Source: Inconstantimicrobium porci (GTDB lineage: Bacteria > Bacillota > Clostridia > Clostridiales > Clostridiaceae). Taken from it: a stretch of DNA of 64,000 bases. Location: NCBI RefSeq assembly GCF_009696465.1, contig NZ_VULX01000011.1:1-64000 (forward strand), read 5' to 3'. Position numbers and translations under genes: made by a program. Below, piece by piece: positions 1 to 9,968 of the stretch; position 1 is the stretch's first letter; each line of letters opens with the position of its first letter. The notes beneath the pieces were generated by a model. It saw only the letters and a list, made by a program, of their open reading frames with translations, made no database searches and had not been told where the DNA came from.

Positions 1-296
1 CAACATGTTTTCCTTGCTTGATTTGAGTAGTAGTTCCACGACGGATTTCATTGATAATAGTATTGATTGGTCTTTGCAATTCTTTGGCAATTTTATATGC
101 AGAGCAACCGTCTGCAAGGCGTATTTCTATAGTCATGCGCTCTTTGAAATTCAAGTGTTTATTTTTACGTGATTCTGTGTTATGATTTGGGTAATTCATA
201 GTGATTATCCTCCTTGTTATTTTGGTTTCGCAACTTAATTATAACACGGGTAATCACTATGGATTTTTATTGGTTCAATTTCATTATACAATTAGT
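1..296 (-). mobile_element. IS30-family element, transposase N-terminal end (runs off left edge)
   Basis: The minus strand encodes the start of an IS30-type transposase, beginning at about 200 with an AGGAGG site just upstream. The visible part includes the N-terminal helix-turn-helix stretch (ERMTIEIRLADGCSAYKIAK). The right terminal inverted repeat ends at about 296 and reads ACTAATTGTATAATG on the minus strand. About 280 bp are nearly identical to 8966-9252, with one single-base indel. The rest of the element lies left of the window, so it is not known whether this copy is complete. Confidence 0.85.
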
Positions 297-316
297 CTCT
301 TAAAAATAATGCTTTC

Positions 317-823
317 TTAAACCCCTAAAACCTTGCCACAAATCTCATCCTCTATATCAACAAATCCAATTATGCACTTTCTACTATCAATGCTATTGTT
401 TCTATTGTCACCCATTACAAAGACTTTTCCTTCTGGAACAACGATATCAAGGTCATCCATGTTCATAGGTTCTTTTATATAATCTTCATTTATAAGTTTA
501 TTATTAATATATAATTGGTTGTCTTTAATTGCTACACGGTCTCCTGCAACGCCAATCACTCTTTTTACAAGATATCTTGTAGATAAGTCCTTTCTTTCAA
601 ATACTATAACGTCCTTATATTCTGGTGTTTTTCCAAAAGAATAACTCTTCATGCTAAGAATTAAACGCTGACCATCATAAAGTGTATTATCCATCGAGTG
701 TCCATTTATAGTTGTAATTCTGAAAAATGATAATATCACAGTTGATAATGTAATGCCTAGCATAATAGTTATTATCAAGTCCTTCAAATACCTTTTACTA
801 ATTTTAATGTTTATTTTTTTCAT
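317..823 (-). CDS. lepB: Type I signal peptidase
   Basis: This is a membrane-anchored signal peptidase of about 168 residues that cleaves signal peptides from exported proteins outside the membrane. One N-terminal transmembrane segment (about 15-35) is followed by the catalytic serine box GHSMDN, the lysine box LVKRVIGVAGDRV and the late box GDNRNNSIDSR, so serine and lysine are both present. The length is normal for a Firmicute SipS/SipW-sized enzyme. I chose the ATG at 823 because AAAAGGAGAG sits 5 bases before it; an upstream ATG at 841 lacks such a site. It lies between an IS30 end and a broken recombinase, with no secreted protein or sortase gene nearby, so its substrate is unknown. It may be cargo of the island rather than the housekeeping copy. 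Confidence 0.9.
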   Translation of the reverse strand: MKKINIKISKRYLKDLIITIMLGITLSTVILSFFRITTINGHSMDNTLYDGQRLILSMKSYSFGKTPEYKDVIVFERKDLSTRYLVKRVIGVAGDRVAIKDNQLYINNKLINEDYIKEPMNMDDLDIVVPEGKVFVMGDNRNNSIDSRKCIIGFVDIEDEICGKVLGV

Positions 824-851
824 ATTAACTCTCCTTTTCATCTTTTATAGT

Positions 852-1433
852 TTATAAGTTTAAATTCATGTACACGTCATCTAAATCTTCTTGTGTAATT
901 CCAAGATATTTTTTTGTATTAGAAATACTACTATGATTTAGAGCTTCCATGATTAAAGCTAATGAAACGCCACTTTTATATGCCCAATAACCCCATGTCT
1001 TTCTCATTGTATGTGTACCTACATTTTCTTCAACACCAACATAATCAGCACATGTTTTTATGATGCGGGCGGCCTGTTGTCTAGTAATTGGCTTATTTGT
1101 ATTCTTCCTTTATAGAAATACAAATTCATTTTTCTTATAGTTATACTGTTTCATAAATAATATAATAGCTTTCTCTAAATTCTTCGTTACTGGAAAACGC
1201 TTATATTTGCCTGTTTTCTTTTCATTAAGATAAATGAATTTTACAGGTTTTTTACCATCCCAGATATCATTAACTTTTAATGATAAAATATCACTGATTC
1301 TTAATGCACTAGAAATACCTACCATGAACATAAGATAATCTCTAGTATTTTTTCCTTTTAAAAAGTTCTTCATTGCTTCAATCTGCTTTTTATCTTTCAG
1401 GGGATAAACTGTTTTTATATCACTCACCTCCAT
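852..1433 (-). pseudogene. Tyrosine recombinase (phage-type integrase) with in-frame nonsense codon
   Basis: This is a small tyrosine recombinase of about 193 codons that lacks an arm-binding domain. The first 107 codons give the catalytic arginine (ALRISD) and the beta-hairpin lysine (NEKKTGK). An in-frame TAA at 1110-1112 follows FVFL. The same frame then continues with RKNTNKPITRQQAARII, the HTMR box, the LNHSS histidine and the KYLG tyrosine, and stops at 852. All catalytic residues are therefore present on both sides of one stop codon, which could be a TCA-to-TAA change. It lies beside the restriction-modification operon inside the IS30-bounded region and may once have mobilised it or resolved something there. 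Readthrough cannot be excluded but nothing in the sequence supports it. Confidence 0.85.
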
Positions 1434-1600
1434 ATGTTACACAATTTTATTATTCAGTATATTATGTAACATTCAAAATAAAATTTATTTCAGAAAATTT
1501 CTAAATGTCCTAAACAAGCCATTTCTTATGTTACTAAATGACATTGTGTAACATTCAGTAAAAATATAATATCATACATTAAAAAGGCTGTGTGTTTTAG

Positions 1601-4600
1601 TTAAATTACACTATTCAGTTTTTCAGTAATACTATCAACTTTACTCATAATATTTCTTGCACAATTCATATTATCTTTAAATAATTCAACAATACTTCCC
1701 ACATTTCTAAATGGCTCTTGTTGTAATATCTTTTTATCTTCAATAAATCCATTCTTAACTACATAATCAATGATTAGTTCTACAAAGTGAATCTGCTTTG
1801 TATTTAAAGATTTATCATTTAAGAATTCTGAAAAAATCTCATTGGCAACATTTCTATCTAATCCAACAATCTTTCTTACAAGTTTAGTTAATGGCATTTC
1901 CTTAAACTCTTTTTCATAATCTGCTTTTGTACCAAGTTCATGCCACATTATTTCTTCCAATGATTTTAAATCTTGCTTAGTAAGCTCTTTATTATTTCGT
2001 AATTTATGTACAGCTATTTGGTCTTGGTGTTCTTTTAAATAATATTCAACCTTTTTTCTATAGTTTTTAAGGTCATTTGTATTATACATTGCACCATTTG
2101 ATTCTTCTTTAATAATCATATCATCAAAATTAGTTGTATATATTTTCTGTGTTTCTTTTTGTAAATACTTTAATAGTTCACGTAAAGATTCTCTTACTTC
2201 ATCTAAATCAAATATATCAGCACTTTCCCAGAACTCTTCTGTTTTAACTTTTTCAATAATATATTTCTGTTCTTGAATCTGTGGAATTGTACCAAGTTTT
2301 GATAACTCTTCTGCTGTTTGTACTACACTTTTTATAGGTTTATTAGCATTTGTTCCTTGAAGCTTTGCAAGCTGTATTGTATACATAGTTACATCAAATC
2401 TTTTTGCAAATTCATCGTCGGTTATAGGAGTTATAAGTGGTGATATATGTGTTTTTATCTCATTGCTACTTACAGCTCCTAATCCTTTCCAAGAACTTTC
2501 ATTCTTATATTTATGAACATAATTTAATTCCATTCTTACTCTAAAGTTATCTTCATTTAACGAATTCACACTTAAAATAAGATTATCTAATAAAGCCTGT
2601 CTATATTCAACATATTCATTATCTGAATATTTAATATCTTGTAATTCCTTTACTAAATCAAGCTTTAAATTGAAAATTCTTTCTGATAGACTTTGAGGCA
2701 CTCCACCTTCAAATCCTTTTGGATTAACTCTAAAGAATTCAAAGTTATTACAGAAATCAAATACTAAAAACTGTTTTTTATCTTCTCCTACTGATAAAAG
2801 GTCTGGGCAAAGTCTTGTACCTCTTCCTATCATCTGCCAAAACTTTGATTTAGCACGTACCTTTTTAAAGAATACAAGGTTTAATATTTCTGGAATATCA
2901 ATTCCTGTATCGAGCATATCAACAGATACAGCAATCTGTGGTTTCTTATCTGGGTCTGAAAAATCATCAATTAAGCTATCAACATAATTAATACTATAAT
3001 CAATTTCCTTACAGTAATCAGCCCCAAGCTCTGGATAAAGTTTATTAAACCTATCAACAATCACCTTTGCATGTCTATTACTTTTAGCAAAAATTATAGT
3101 CTTACCTATTTCTTCATTTCCTTTTATTCTTAAGCCGTTATCCATTAAATCATTTAACACTAAATCAATAGTTTTTTCATTAAAAAGCCATTCATTAATT
3201 GCTGAACTTGATATCTCATCATCTATATTCTCATCATCATCAAAAGTATCCTCAAATTGCTCTTTATCTTCATCAGATAAATCATCGTACTTAATTCCAT
3301 CCTCCATAAGTTTTGATGTACGCTCCAAGCTTCTATAATCAACTAGATATCCATCTTCTACTGCTTTTTCTAATTCATAAGCATAAGTAGGTACACCACT
3401 TTCAAGATTAAATATAGAATAAGTATTCTTGTCTACTTCATCTTTAGGAGTTGCTGTAAGTCCTAGAAGATACGCATCAAAATAATCAAAAATTGCTTTA
3501 TACTTTTTATAAATACTTCTATGTGATTCATCTATTATAATTAAATCAAAGTGCCCTGGTGTAAATAGCTTCTTTCCATCCTTTGATTTTGTATCATCTA
3601 TAGCATTCATCATAGTGGGATAAGTTGAAAATATCATTCTTGATTCTTCGGGGTTATCTCTATTATCTAAAAGATTACATAAAGATAAATCAGGAAGTAA
3701 TCTTGAAAAATTATTCTTTGCCTGTTTAACAAGTGCTTTTCTATCAGCTAAAAATAAAACGTTCTTTATCCAATTATGTCTTGCTAGTACATCTACAAGA
3801 GATATAGCAGTTCTAGTCTTTCCAGTTCCTGTTGCCATAACAAGAAGGAATTTTCTCTGTCTCTGTTGTAAATCTTCGCAAACCTTTGTTATTGCTTCCT
3901 TTTGATAATATCTATTAGATATACTGTCTTTTATCATGATATTATTAAGTGGTTTTCTACTACTTCTTCTATCTACCATTAACTGCAATTCATCTTGTGT
4001 TCTAAAACCATATACTCTTCTTTCAGAACAATTGTTATAATCATCCCATATATAAGTTTCAAATCCATTTGTAAAGAAAATTACAGGCCTTCGTCCATGT
4101 TTCTTTTCTAAACAATCAGCATAAAGTTTTGCCTGCTGACTACCTATTTTAGGGTCTTTACTACTTCTCTTTGCTTCAACAACAGCAAGTGGCTTACCAT
4201 TCTTGCCATATAGAACATAATCAGCAAATCCTTCTCCAGTATTGTTTGGCATACCCTTTAAAGGCTCTTCTTCAACTATATTTTTTTCAAACTCCCAGCC
4301 TGCAAGTTTAAGTTCAACGTCAATGTATCTTTTTCTAGTTTCATATTCACTAATTTCATCGACATTGAAATCATAATCTTCTTTGCTTTCTTTCCTCTTA
4401 GCTGTAAGTTCTTTTCTTAAATCCTCATTCTGCTTTCTAATTTCTTCTATCTTTTTATCCTTAGAACTTAATTTTTCATATAAATCCTGAAGTTCTTCTG
4501 GTCTTGTTCTTTTTTCTTCGCCATCTAATAATAAGCCTTCATCAAATTCCTTATCTGTAAACTTTTCAGCATAGCAATAATCAATCCATGAAACAAACAT

Positions 4601-4945
4601 ATGAAGATTATGAAGAGATAAAACTGCCTCTTCCCTCTTTACATTTGAGTTAGTATGAACAGCTACATTACCAAGGCTGATAATATATTTTATTGGTCTA
4701 AATAACTTATTATCTATAAGTTCATGAAAACAATTACTGTGTATTAAACTTGATAAATTATCCTGATAAGGCATTACTAAGTCGTCATCAAAACTATAAA
4801 GCCACTTAACAGCAAGCTCTAGCGCTCTTCTACTTAAAATAGCTGTTGTGGCAGGACTTACTACTATACTTTTTTCAGCCTCTATGCAACTACCTGCAAA
4901 GCCTTTAAATATATCTTTATCCTTTAAAAAATCAAAATTACCCAA
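1601..4945 (-). CDS. hsdR: Type I restriction enzyme, R subunit (endonuclease/translocase)
   Basis: This 1114-residue subunit provides ATP-driven DNA translocation and cleavage in a type I restriction complex. A DUF4145-like region occupies about residues 1-130 and a short coiled coil about 150-190. The PD-(D/E)xK-type nuclease segment has ADYVLYG and VVEAKRSS (about 240-260). Superfamily 2 helicase motifs follow: MATGTGKT (Walker A), IIIDESH (DEAD-type box), LLGLTATP, then DMLDTGIDIPE and QMIGRGTR. The length is typical of the DUF4145/EcoEI-like R subunits. The start is TTG at 4945, chosen because GGAGGAAGG lies just upstream. It is the last gene of the hsdM-hsdS-unknown-hsdR series. All key motifs are intact, so the system may be functional. 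Confidence 0.95.
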   Translation of the reverse strand: MGNFDFLKDKDIFKGFAGSCIEAEKSIVVSPATTAILSRRALELAVKWLYSFDDDLVMPYQDNLSSLIHSNCFHELIDNKLFRPIKYIISLGNVAVHTNSNVKREEAVLSLHNLHMFVSWIDYCYAEKFTDKEFDEGLLLDGEEKRTRPEELQDLYEKLSSKDKKIEEIRKQNEDLRKELTAKRKESKEDYDFNVDEISEYETRKRYIDVELKLAGWEFEKNIVEEEPLKGMPNNTGEGFADYVLYGKNGKPLAVVEAKRSSKDPKIGSQQAKLYADCLEKKHGRRPVIFFTNGFETYIWDDYNNCSERRVYGFRTQDELQLMVDRRSSRKPLNNIMIKDSISNRYYQKEAITKVCEDLQQRQRKFLLVMATGTGKTRTAISLVDVLARHNWIKNVLFLADRKALVKQAKNNFSRLLPDLSLCNLLDNRDNPEESRMIFSTYPTMMNAIDDTKSKDGKKLFTPGHFDLIIIDESHRSIYKKYKAIFDYFDAYLLGLTATPKDEVDKNTYSIFNLESGVPTYAYELEKAVEDGYLVDYRSLERTSKLMEDGIKYDDLSDEDKEQFEDTFDDDENIDDEISSSAINEWLFNEKTIDLVLNDLMDNGLRIKGNEEIGKTIIFAKSNRHAKVIVDRFNKLYPELGADYCKEIDYSINYVDSLIDDFSDPDKKPQIAVSVDMLDTGIDIPEILNLVFFKKVRAKSKFWQMIGRGTRLCPDLLSVGEDKKQFLVFDFCNNFEFFRVNPKGFEGGVPQSLSERIFNLKLDLVKELQDIKYSDNEYVEYRQALLDNLILSVNSLNEDNFRVRMELNYVHKYKNESSWKGLGAVSSNEIKTHISPLITPITDDEFAKRFDVTMYTIQLAKLQGTNANKPIKSVVQTAEELSKLGTIPQIQEQKYIIEKVKTEEFWESADIFDLDEVRESLRELLKYLQKETQKIYTTNFDDMIIKEESNGAMYNTNDLKNYRKKVEYYLKEHQDQIAVHKLRNNKELTKQDLKSLEEIMWHELGTKADYEKEFKEMPLTKLVRKIVGLDRNVANEIFSEFLNDKSLNTKQIHFVELIIDYVVKNGFIEDKKILQQEPFRNVGSIVELFKDNMNCARNIMSKVDSITEKLNSVI

Positions 4946-4964
4946 AGCCCTTCCTCCTTAAACC

Positions 4965-5297
4965 TTATTTAAACTTTACCTCTATGGCTCTCTCATTTAC
5001 TCCCCAACTTTCAACTTCATATTCACTATATAATGCTCCAATATCAGATTTAACGAATACTTTAAGTGAATAGTCTTTAAATTTCTCATAAAAATTCACT
5101 GAATAATCATACCCATTTACACAAAGTTCTGCTCTATTTTCTTTCCAATATATCTTATTCAAAAGTTCATTATTATCATTTAAAGCTTTTTCATTTATAA
5201 AAAGTCTTAGTTCATTTTCAACAACTCTATACCATTTCATGTATCCTTTAGTTAATGCTATTTCTTCTTTCTTTAAATTACTTCTTAATTTTTTCAT
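4965..5297 (-). CDS. Unknown 110-aa protein inside the hsd operon
   Basis: I do not recognise this protein. It is 110 residues, charged (many K and E), with no signal peptide or membrane segment. The N-terminus is basic (MKKLRSNLKKEE), and the C-terminal half looks like alternating beta strands with aromatic residues (NGYDYSVNFYEKFKDYSLKV). It starts at an ATG with an AAAGGAGATAC site and lies between hsdS (31 bp upstream) and hsdR (19 bp downstream), so it is almost certainly co-transcribed. Position suggests an accessory or regulator of the restriction system, but that is inference only. It could equally be a recent passenger. Confidence 0.7.
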   Translation of the reverse strand: MKKLRSNLKKEEIALTKGYMKWYRVVENELRLFINEKALNDNNELLNKIYWKENRAELCVNGYDYSVNFYEKFKDYSLKVFVKSDIGALYSEYEVESWGVNERAIEVKFK

Positions 5298-5327
5298 AAG
5301 TATCTCCTTTATCCATTCCTCTTTTTA

Positions 5328-6446
5328 TTAGTTAAATAATTCACCTTTGAATGCTCTCTGCATTAATGAATTGAAATTATCTTCTAATTCCTTTAAACTT
5401 TGCTCCATTTCAAATTTCAATTTGTCGACTTGTTTAACGAAGGATGCAAATTGATTTTGAAGTTCTATTGGTGGTTGATATACTGGTATTGAATTACATA
5501 TAGTTTTGTTCATATATAATACTGTAGTATTACTTGCTTTCAAATTCATATAATCTTTTCTAAAACCTAAATAATACATAAGAAAAATATTATTAATATT
5601 TTTACATTGAAATGAGTGTAATTGTTGATTAATAATCATTTCAGTTCCAGCAATAGAGCATATACCCAAATTACCTACACAACTCATTATCACACTACCT
5701 AAAGGTACCTTTTTTCTGTGCACCTCATCTATCTCTTTGTCAGTCAACCCTAAACCTGATTTAGATCCAAGAGTTACACCATTAACATTTAAATCTTCTA
5801 TAGTTATCCATGGTATGTCACCTGTAAAACTTTTAGGTTTATCTCTTCCAGGTACCATACAATCACAAACATCTATTACAGATTTAACCACCCATCTTTT
5901 GGGATTCAAAACAGGATCACCAAACATCTCGATAAATCTCGATTTAACTAACTCATCTAAATCTTCTATTTGAGCTTTTCTTTTATCTATTAATTCTTGA
6001 GATATTCTTAATGTATTTACAATTTCCTTTTGTTTTTCCAAACTAATATTAGGCATTTTTAAATCTACTAGTGCTTGCTTAGATATATGTGGTATAGTCG
6101 CACCAGTACATTTATCTCTCAAATACTTAAATTTACTCTTTAAAAATAAGCCACAAAATTCACTCATAAAGCCTTTATCTTTAAAAGATAAGATAGCTAG
6201 AGTACTACCAATAGCTCCTTCTAAACCATAACCAATCGTTCCTGCATTAGCTCCATCCCAAGCAATTATAATATCTTCTTTTCTTGCTAAAACATATTTA
6301 TTATTTACACAATATTTTATATTATCATCATTTCTCAAATCATCTATTTGTATGTATCTTATAGCCCCATCTTTTTTTTCATTTATTTGTTCTACTTTTT
6401 TACCTTTTTTTATTTCAAATAAATCCTTCACTTTTATATATTTCAT
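5328..6446 (-). CDS. hsdS: Type I restriction-modification specificity subunit
   Basis: This 372-residue subunit chooses the DNA target for methylation and restriction. Two target-recognition domains are visible, about residues 1-150 (with KGKKVEQINEKKDG and IPHISKQALVDLKMP) and about 185-330 (GDIPWITIEDLN, then INNIFLMYYLG). Each is followed by a conserved helical spacer: LEKQKEIVNTLRISQELIDK and the C-terminal KQVDKLKFEMEQSLKELE. The second domain ends in the usual LMQRAFKGELF. The length is near the family norm. It follows hsdM by 70 bp and has an ATG start. The bipartite recognition sequence cannot be read from the protein. Confidence 0.93.
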   Translation of the reverse strand: MKYIKVKDLFEIKKGKKVEQINEKKDGAIRYIQIDDLRNDDNIKYCVNNKYVLARKEDIIIAWDGANAGTIGYGLEGAIGSTLAILSFKDKGFMSEFCGLFLKSKFKYLRDKCTGATIPHISKQALVDLKMPNISLEKQKEIVNTLRISQELIDKRKAQIEDLDELVKSRFIEMFGDPVLNPKRWVVKSVIDVCDCMVPGRDKPKSFTGDIPWITIEDLNVNGVTLGSKSGLGLTDKEIDEVHRKKVPLGSVIMSCVGNLGICSIAGTEMIINQQLHSFQCKNINNIFLMYYLGFRKDYMNLKASNTTVLYMNKTICNSIPVYQPPIELQNQFASFVKQVDKLKFEMEQSLKELEDNFNSLMQRAFKGELFN

Positions 6447-6516
6447 TAATTTTACCTCATTTTTTAAAGTGAAATTTCACTCAAATTCATTTATTGAATA
6501 AATTCAAAATGCTAAA

Positions 6517-7986
6517 TCAAAGATTTATATTCTCACTTATCATTCTTTCAAGTTCTTCTATTCCATCATTAATTTCTTTTTCCCTACTCTTTATTCTATC
6601 TAAAATAATTTTAGGTTCATCATACTTTACTTCCTCATATTCTATTTCCTTATACTTATTTATAGAAAGATCATATCCATTTTCCCTTATTTCCTCTACT
6701 GGTACGAAAAAGCTCTTATCTGTTCTCTTTCTATCGACCTCTTTATCAAGATTATTAAATCTTTCTATTATATCTGGAATATCATTTTCATCTATTGGAT
6801 TTCTCTTATCATCTAATGAATAACCATCTGCTTTCATATCGTAGAACCATACTTTATCTGTTCCACCTGTTCCTGTTTTAGTAAATATCATAATAGCAGT
6901 AGATACTCCTGCATATGGTTTAAATACTCCTGAAGGCATTGAAATTATTGCTTCCAGCTTATTATTATCTACTATTTCTTTTCTTATATCTTTATGTCCT
7001 TTAGTTGAACCAAAAAGCACTCCATCTGGTACAATTGAAGCACATCTTCCACCTGTTTTTAATATTCTTAAAAATAATGCTAAAAATAAAAGTTCTGTTT
7101 TCTTAGTTTTAGTTGTTTTTAAAAGGTCTGCTGATACTGCTTCATAATCAAGACTTCCTTTAAAAGGTGGATTAGCTAATACTAAAGTATATTTATCCTT
7201 ATCTGTATTCATTTCTGATAATGAATCCTTATACTCTATGTTAGGATTATCAACACCATGTAACATCATATTCATAGCACCTATTCTAAGCATAGTTCTA
7301 TCCATATCAAAGCCATGGAACATATTATTATTAAAATGTTCATTTAATCCTTGTACTAAAAACATATCTGCATGATTATCTCTTAAATATTCTTCTGCTC
7401 CTACTAAGAAACCTGCTGTCCCCATTGAAGGGTCTACAATAATATCTTCTGGCTTTGGTTTCATAAGTTCTGCCATCATTTTAATTATGTGTCTTGGAGT
7501 TCTAAACTGTCCATTAGTACCTGCTGTTGCTACCTTAGATAGTAAGTATTCATATAAATCTCCTTTTACCTCTTTATCACTCATAGGTAAATTATCAATA
7601 GCATCTACTATTTTTGAAAGCATAAGTGGTGTTGGAATCTTAAACATTGCATCTCCCATGTACTTTGAATATGCAGATGATTTATCTTTATGAATATTCT
7701 TAATAAACGGAAATACTTCTTCTGATACTATTCTATACATTTCAGAAGCTTCTTCATTCTTAAACTTACTCCATCTTAAATATTGTTTATCTTCTGGAAA
7801 AGTTCTATCAAAATCAACGCCAAAAAACGAAGCTTCATTTTCTTTAGTTGTTTCAGCATCATCTAAATCTTTTATAAATAAAAGGTATGTAAATTGCTCT
7901 ATAACTTCAAGTGGATTAGTAAGTCCGCCAGTCCAAAATGTTTCCCAAATTTTATCTATCTTGCTTCTTAATTCTCCAGTTATCAT
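6517..7986 (-). CDS. hsdM: Type I restriction-modification DNA adenine methyltransferase
   Basis: This 489-residue subunit is predicted to transfer a methyl group from S-adenosylmethionine to the N6 of adenine, as part of the M2S or R2M2S complex. The N-terminal helical HsdM_N region spans about residues 5-130. The AdoMet-binding motif DPSMGTAGFLVG and the catalytic NPPF motif (LANPPFKGS) are intact. It is the first gene of the hsd operon, with AGAGGAG about 9 bases before its ATG. An XRE-family regulator gene lies about 110 bp upstream in the same direction, consistent with a controlled operon. The length is normal. Confidence 0.95.
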   Translation of the reverse strand: MITGELRSKIDKIWETFWTGGLTNPLEVIEQFTYLLFIKDLDDAETTKENEASFFGVDFDRTFPEDKQYLRWSKFKNEEASEMYRIVSEEVFPFIKNIHKDKSSAYSKYMGDAMFKIPTPLMLSKIVDAIDNLPMSDKEVKGDLYEYLLSKVATAGTNGQFRTPRHIIKMMAELMKPKPEDIIVDPSMGTAGFLVGAEEYLRDNHADMFLVQGLNEHFNNNMFHGFDMDRTMLRIGAMNMMLHGVDNPNIEYKDSLSEMNTDKDKYTLVLANPPFKGSLDYEAVSADLLKTTKTKKTELLFLALFLRILKTGGRCASIVPDGVLFGSTKGHKDIRKEIVDNNKLEAIISMPSGVFKPYAGVSTAIMIFTKTGTGGTDKVWFYDMKADGYSLDDKRNPIDENDIPDIIERFNNLDKEVDRKRTDKSFFVPVEEIRENGYDLSINKYKEIEYEEVKYDEPKIILDRIKSREKEINDGIEELERMISENINL

Positions 7987-8094
7987 ATGATTATTCTCCT
8001 CTTTTAATATTGTTATATCTTACTATTATTTTAACAAAATACAATATCCATTTCTATGTATTTACTATATTAAACAAAAAAAGAGACTAAATAC

Positions 8095-8547
8095 TTAGTC
8101 CCATATGTTTGAATTTTTTATATCATCTATCATTTCTAATATTTGCCTTTCAAGACCTCTGTTCCACTCATTTAGTAATATATCATTAATTATATCAATT
8201 AATATATTTTTAACATGCACTGTTAATATTCTATCTAGATAAAGAACATCATAAGTTAACAGAAATGTTCCTATATCCATTATCCTTTCATTCCTCTCTA
8301 CCGTATTAACTGCCATAGAAAATAGTTCAGATGGCTTTAGATTATACACTTGAGCTAACTTACAAATAATAGGTATCGTCGGTGCTCTTTTTTCACCACT
8401 TTCTAGTCTGCAAACATATCCGGCCGATATGCCAGTTTTCTCTTCAACCTCTCTAAGCGACATATCTTTTGAAGTTCTTAATTGTTTAAGTTTCTCGCCA
8501 AAATCTTTTGAAACTTCTCCATAATTACTTTTCATTATACTTTCCAT
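8095..8547 (-). CDS. XRE-family helix-turn-helix regulator
   Basis: This protein of about 150 residues has an N-terminal Cro/CI-type helix-turn-helix at about 15-75 (KLKQLRTSKDMSLREVEEK, then GISAGYVCRLESGEKRAP). It has a C-terminal helical region of unknown role (residues 85-150). I chose the ATG at 8547 because AGGAGG lies 8 bases before it; an upstream ATG at 8574 has no such site. It is upstream of and codirectional with hsdM, so control of the restriction-modification genes is the simplest role. No matching operator was identified. An autonomous regulator of the island is an alternative. Confidence 0.85.
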   Translation of the reverse strand: MESIMKSNYGEVSKDFGEKLKQLRTSKDMSLREVEEKTGISAGYVCRLESGEKRAPTIPIICKLAQVYNLKPSELFSMAVNTVERNERIMDIGTFLLTYDVLYLDRILTVHVKNILIDIINDILLNEWNRGLERQILEMIDDIKNSNIWD

Positions 8548-8638
8548 AATATTAATCCTCCTTTTTTCACACAAATAATTGTTACTTTTAGTGTTTTTAT
8601 ATTATAGAAAGTATCGATAAATTGCAATAACAAATTGA

Positions 8639-9252
<614 letters not shown>

Positions 9253-9510
9253 CCGAAGATTTTTTATCTTTTCTATCTGTGATCTGTAAAAATAAGGTTT
9301 TATATTTTTTGTCTTATCAATCTCTGCTGCATGTAAATAAAGCAGAAGTTCCACCACCTTAATTTTGTAAAAATAATCTCTTATACCTACTGGAACATTA
9401 TACAGACTTGAAAAAATCTTAGCTATACGTTCTTCATCCCTGATTATATAATTCTTCAAGTTAGTTTTCTCTAACCTGCAAGATAATAATATCTTTATAT
9501 CAGGATGCCT
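9253..9510 (-). pseudogene. AraC-family regulator remnant truncated by IS30
   Basis: An open frame reads HPDIKILLSCRLEKTNLKNY, then IRDEERIAKIFSSLYNV and YFYKIKVVELLLYLHAAE. These are the linker-region signatures of clostridial AraC-type regulators just before the DNA-binding domain. The frame is closed upstream by a TGA at about 9511 and cut downstream by the IS30 end at 9252, so both the N-terminal sensor part and the C-terminal double helix-turn-helix are missing here. It is a remnant, and the IS insertion explains the missing C-terminus. Confidence 0.75.
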
Positions 9511-9585
9511 TCAACGCCGTTAAGACAAGAATGCACCAATCGGACAAATTTATATTCTAGGGGTTTTAGGGGACAAGCCCCTTTT
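9500..9585 (+). repeat. Possible diverged copy of the dispersed repeat family
   Basis: The stretch contains GGGGTTTTAGGGGACAAGC followed by CCC, a short hairpin with the same layout as the GGTTTGGAGG...CCTCC core at 30860 and 53300. It is preceded by a segment (GATGCCTTCAACGCC, AAGAC, AATGCACCAATCGG) loosely like the 50-bp unit at 52081. The similarity is imperfect and the call is tentative. Confidence 0.35.
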
Positions 9586-9844
9586 CTTTCAACATTACTT
9601 CCATATGCGTACTTTTAGGTTTTAAACCTACAGCTTCATAGAACTTTCTGGCCTCGTGATTAACTTCCAAGACATTAAGTTCCAGACTGTCTGCATTCCA
9701 TTTTTCAGCATTCTTTACTGCTGCATCATACAGCTTTCTGCCAATGCCCTGTCTCTTATAATCTTTATGTACTCCAAAATCTTCAATAAAAGCGATGCAG
9801 CCTATCTTATAAATAAGAATGTTTCTGAGATCCTTCTTTACCAT
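9566..9844 (-). pseudogene. GNAT acetyltransferase, probably 5'-truncated
   Basis: The 92 residues carry the acetyl-CoA binding region of the GNAT fold: FGVHKDYKRQGIGRKLYDAA (the R/Q-x-x-G-x-G/A box), then ADSLELNVLEVNHEARKFYE. The frame continues upstream with IIVADIDGSIAGACH, which belongs to the fold, but a TGA about 20 codons further up closes it. The first two helices and strand of a usual domain of about 150 residues are missing, and no good ribosome site precedes the ATG at 9844. It is therefore probably a remnant, although a short expressed product cannot be ruled out. The substrate is unknown. Confidence 0.6.
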
Positions 9845-9968
9845 ATGGCATGCCCCTGCTATACTGCCATCAATATCAGCAACAATAATCCTCCTTAAAT
9901 TTCCATGAACTCAAGAAGGATTATTTTAGCATAATAAGTATTTTATTTCAATATTTACCGCAACAACT

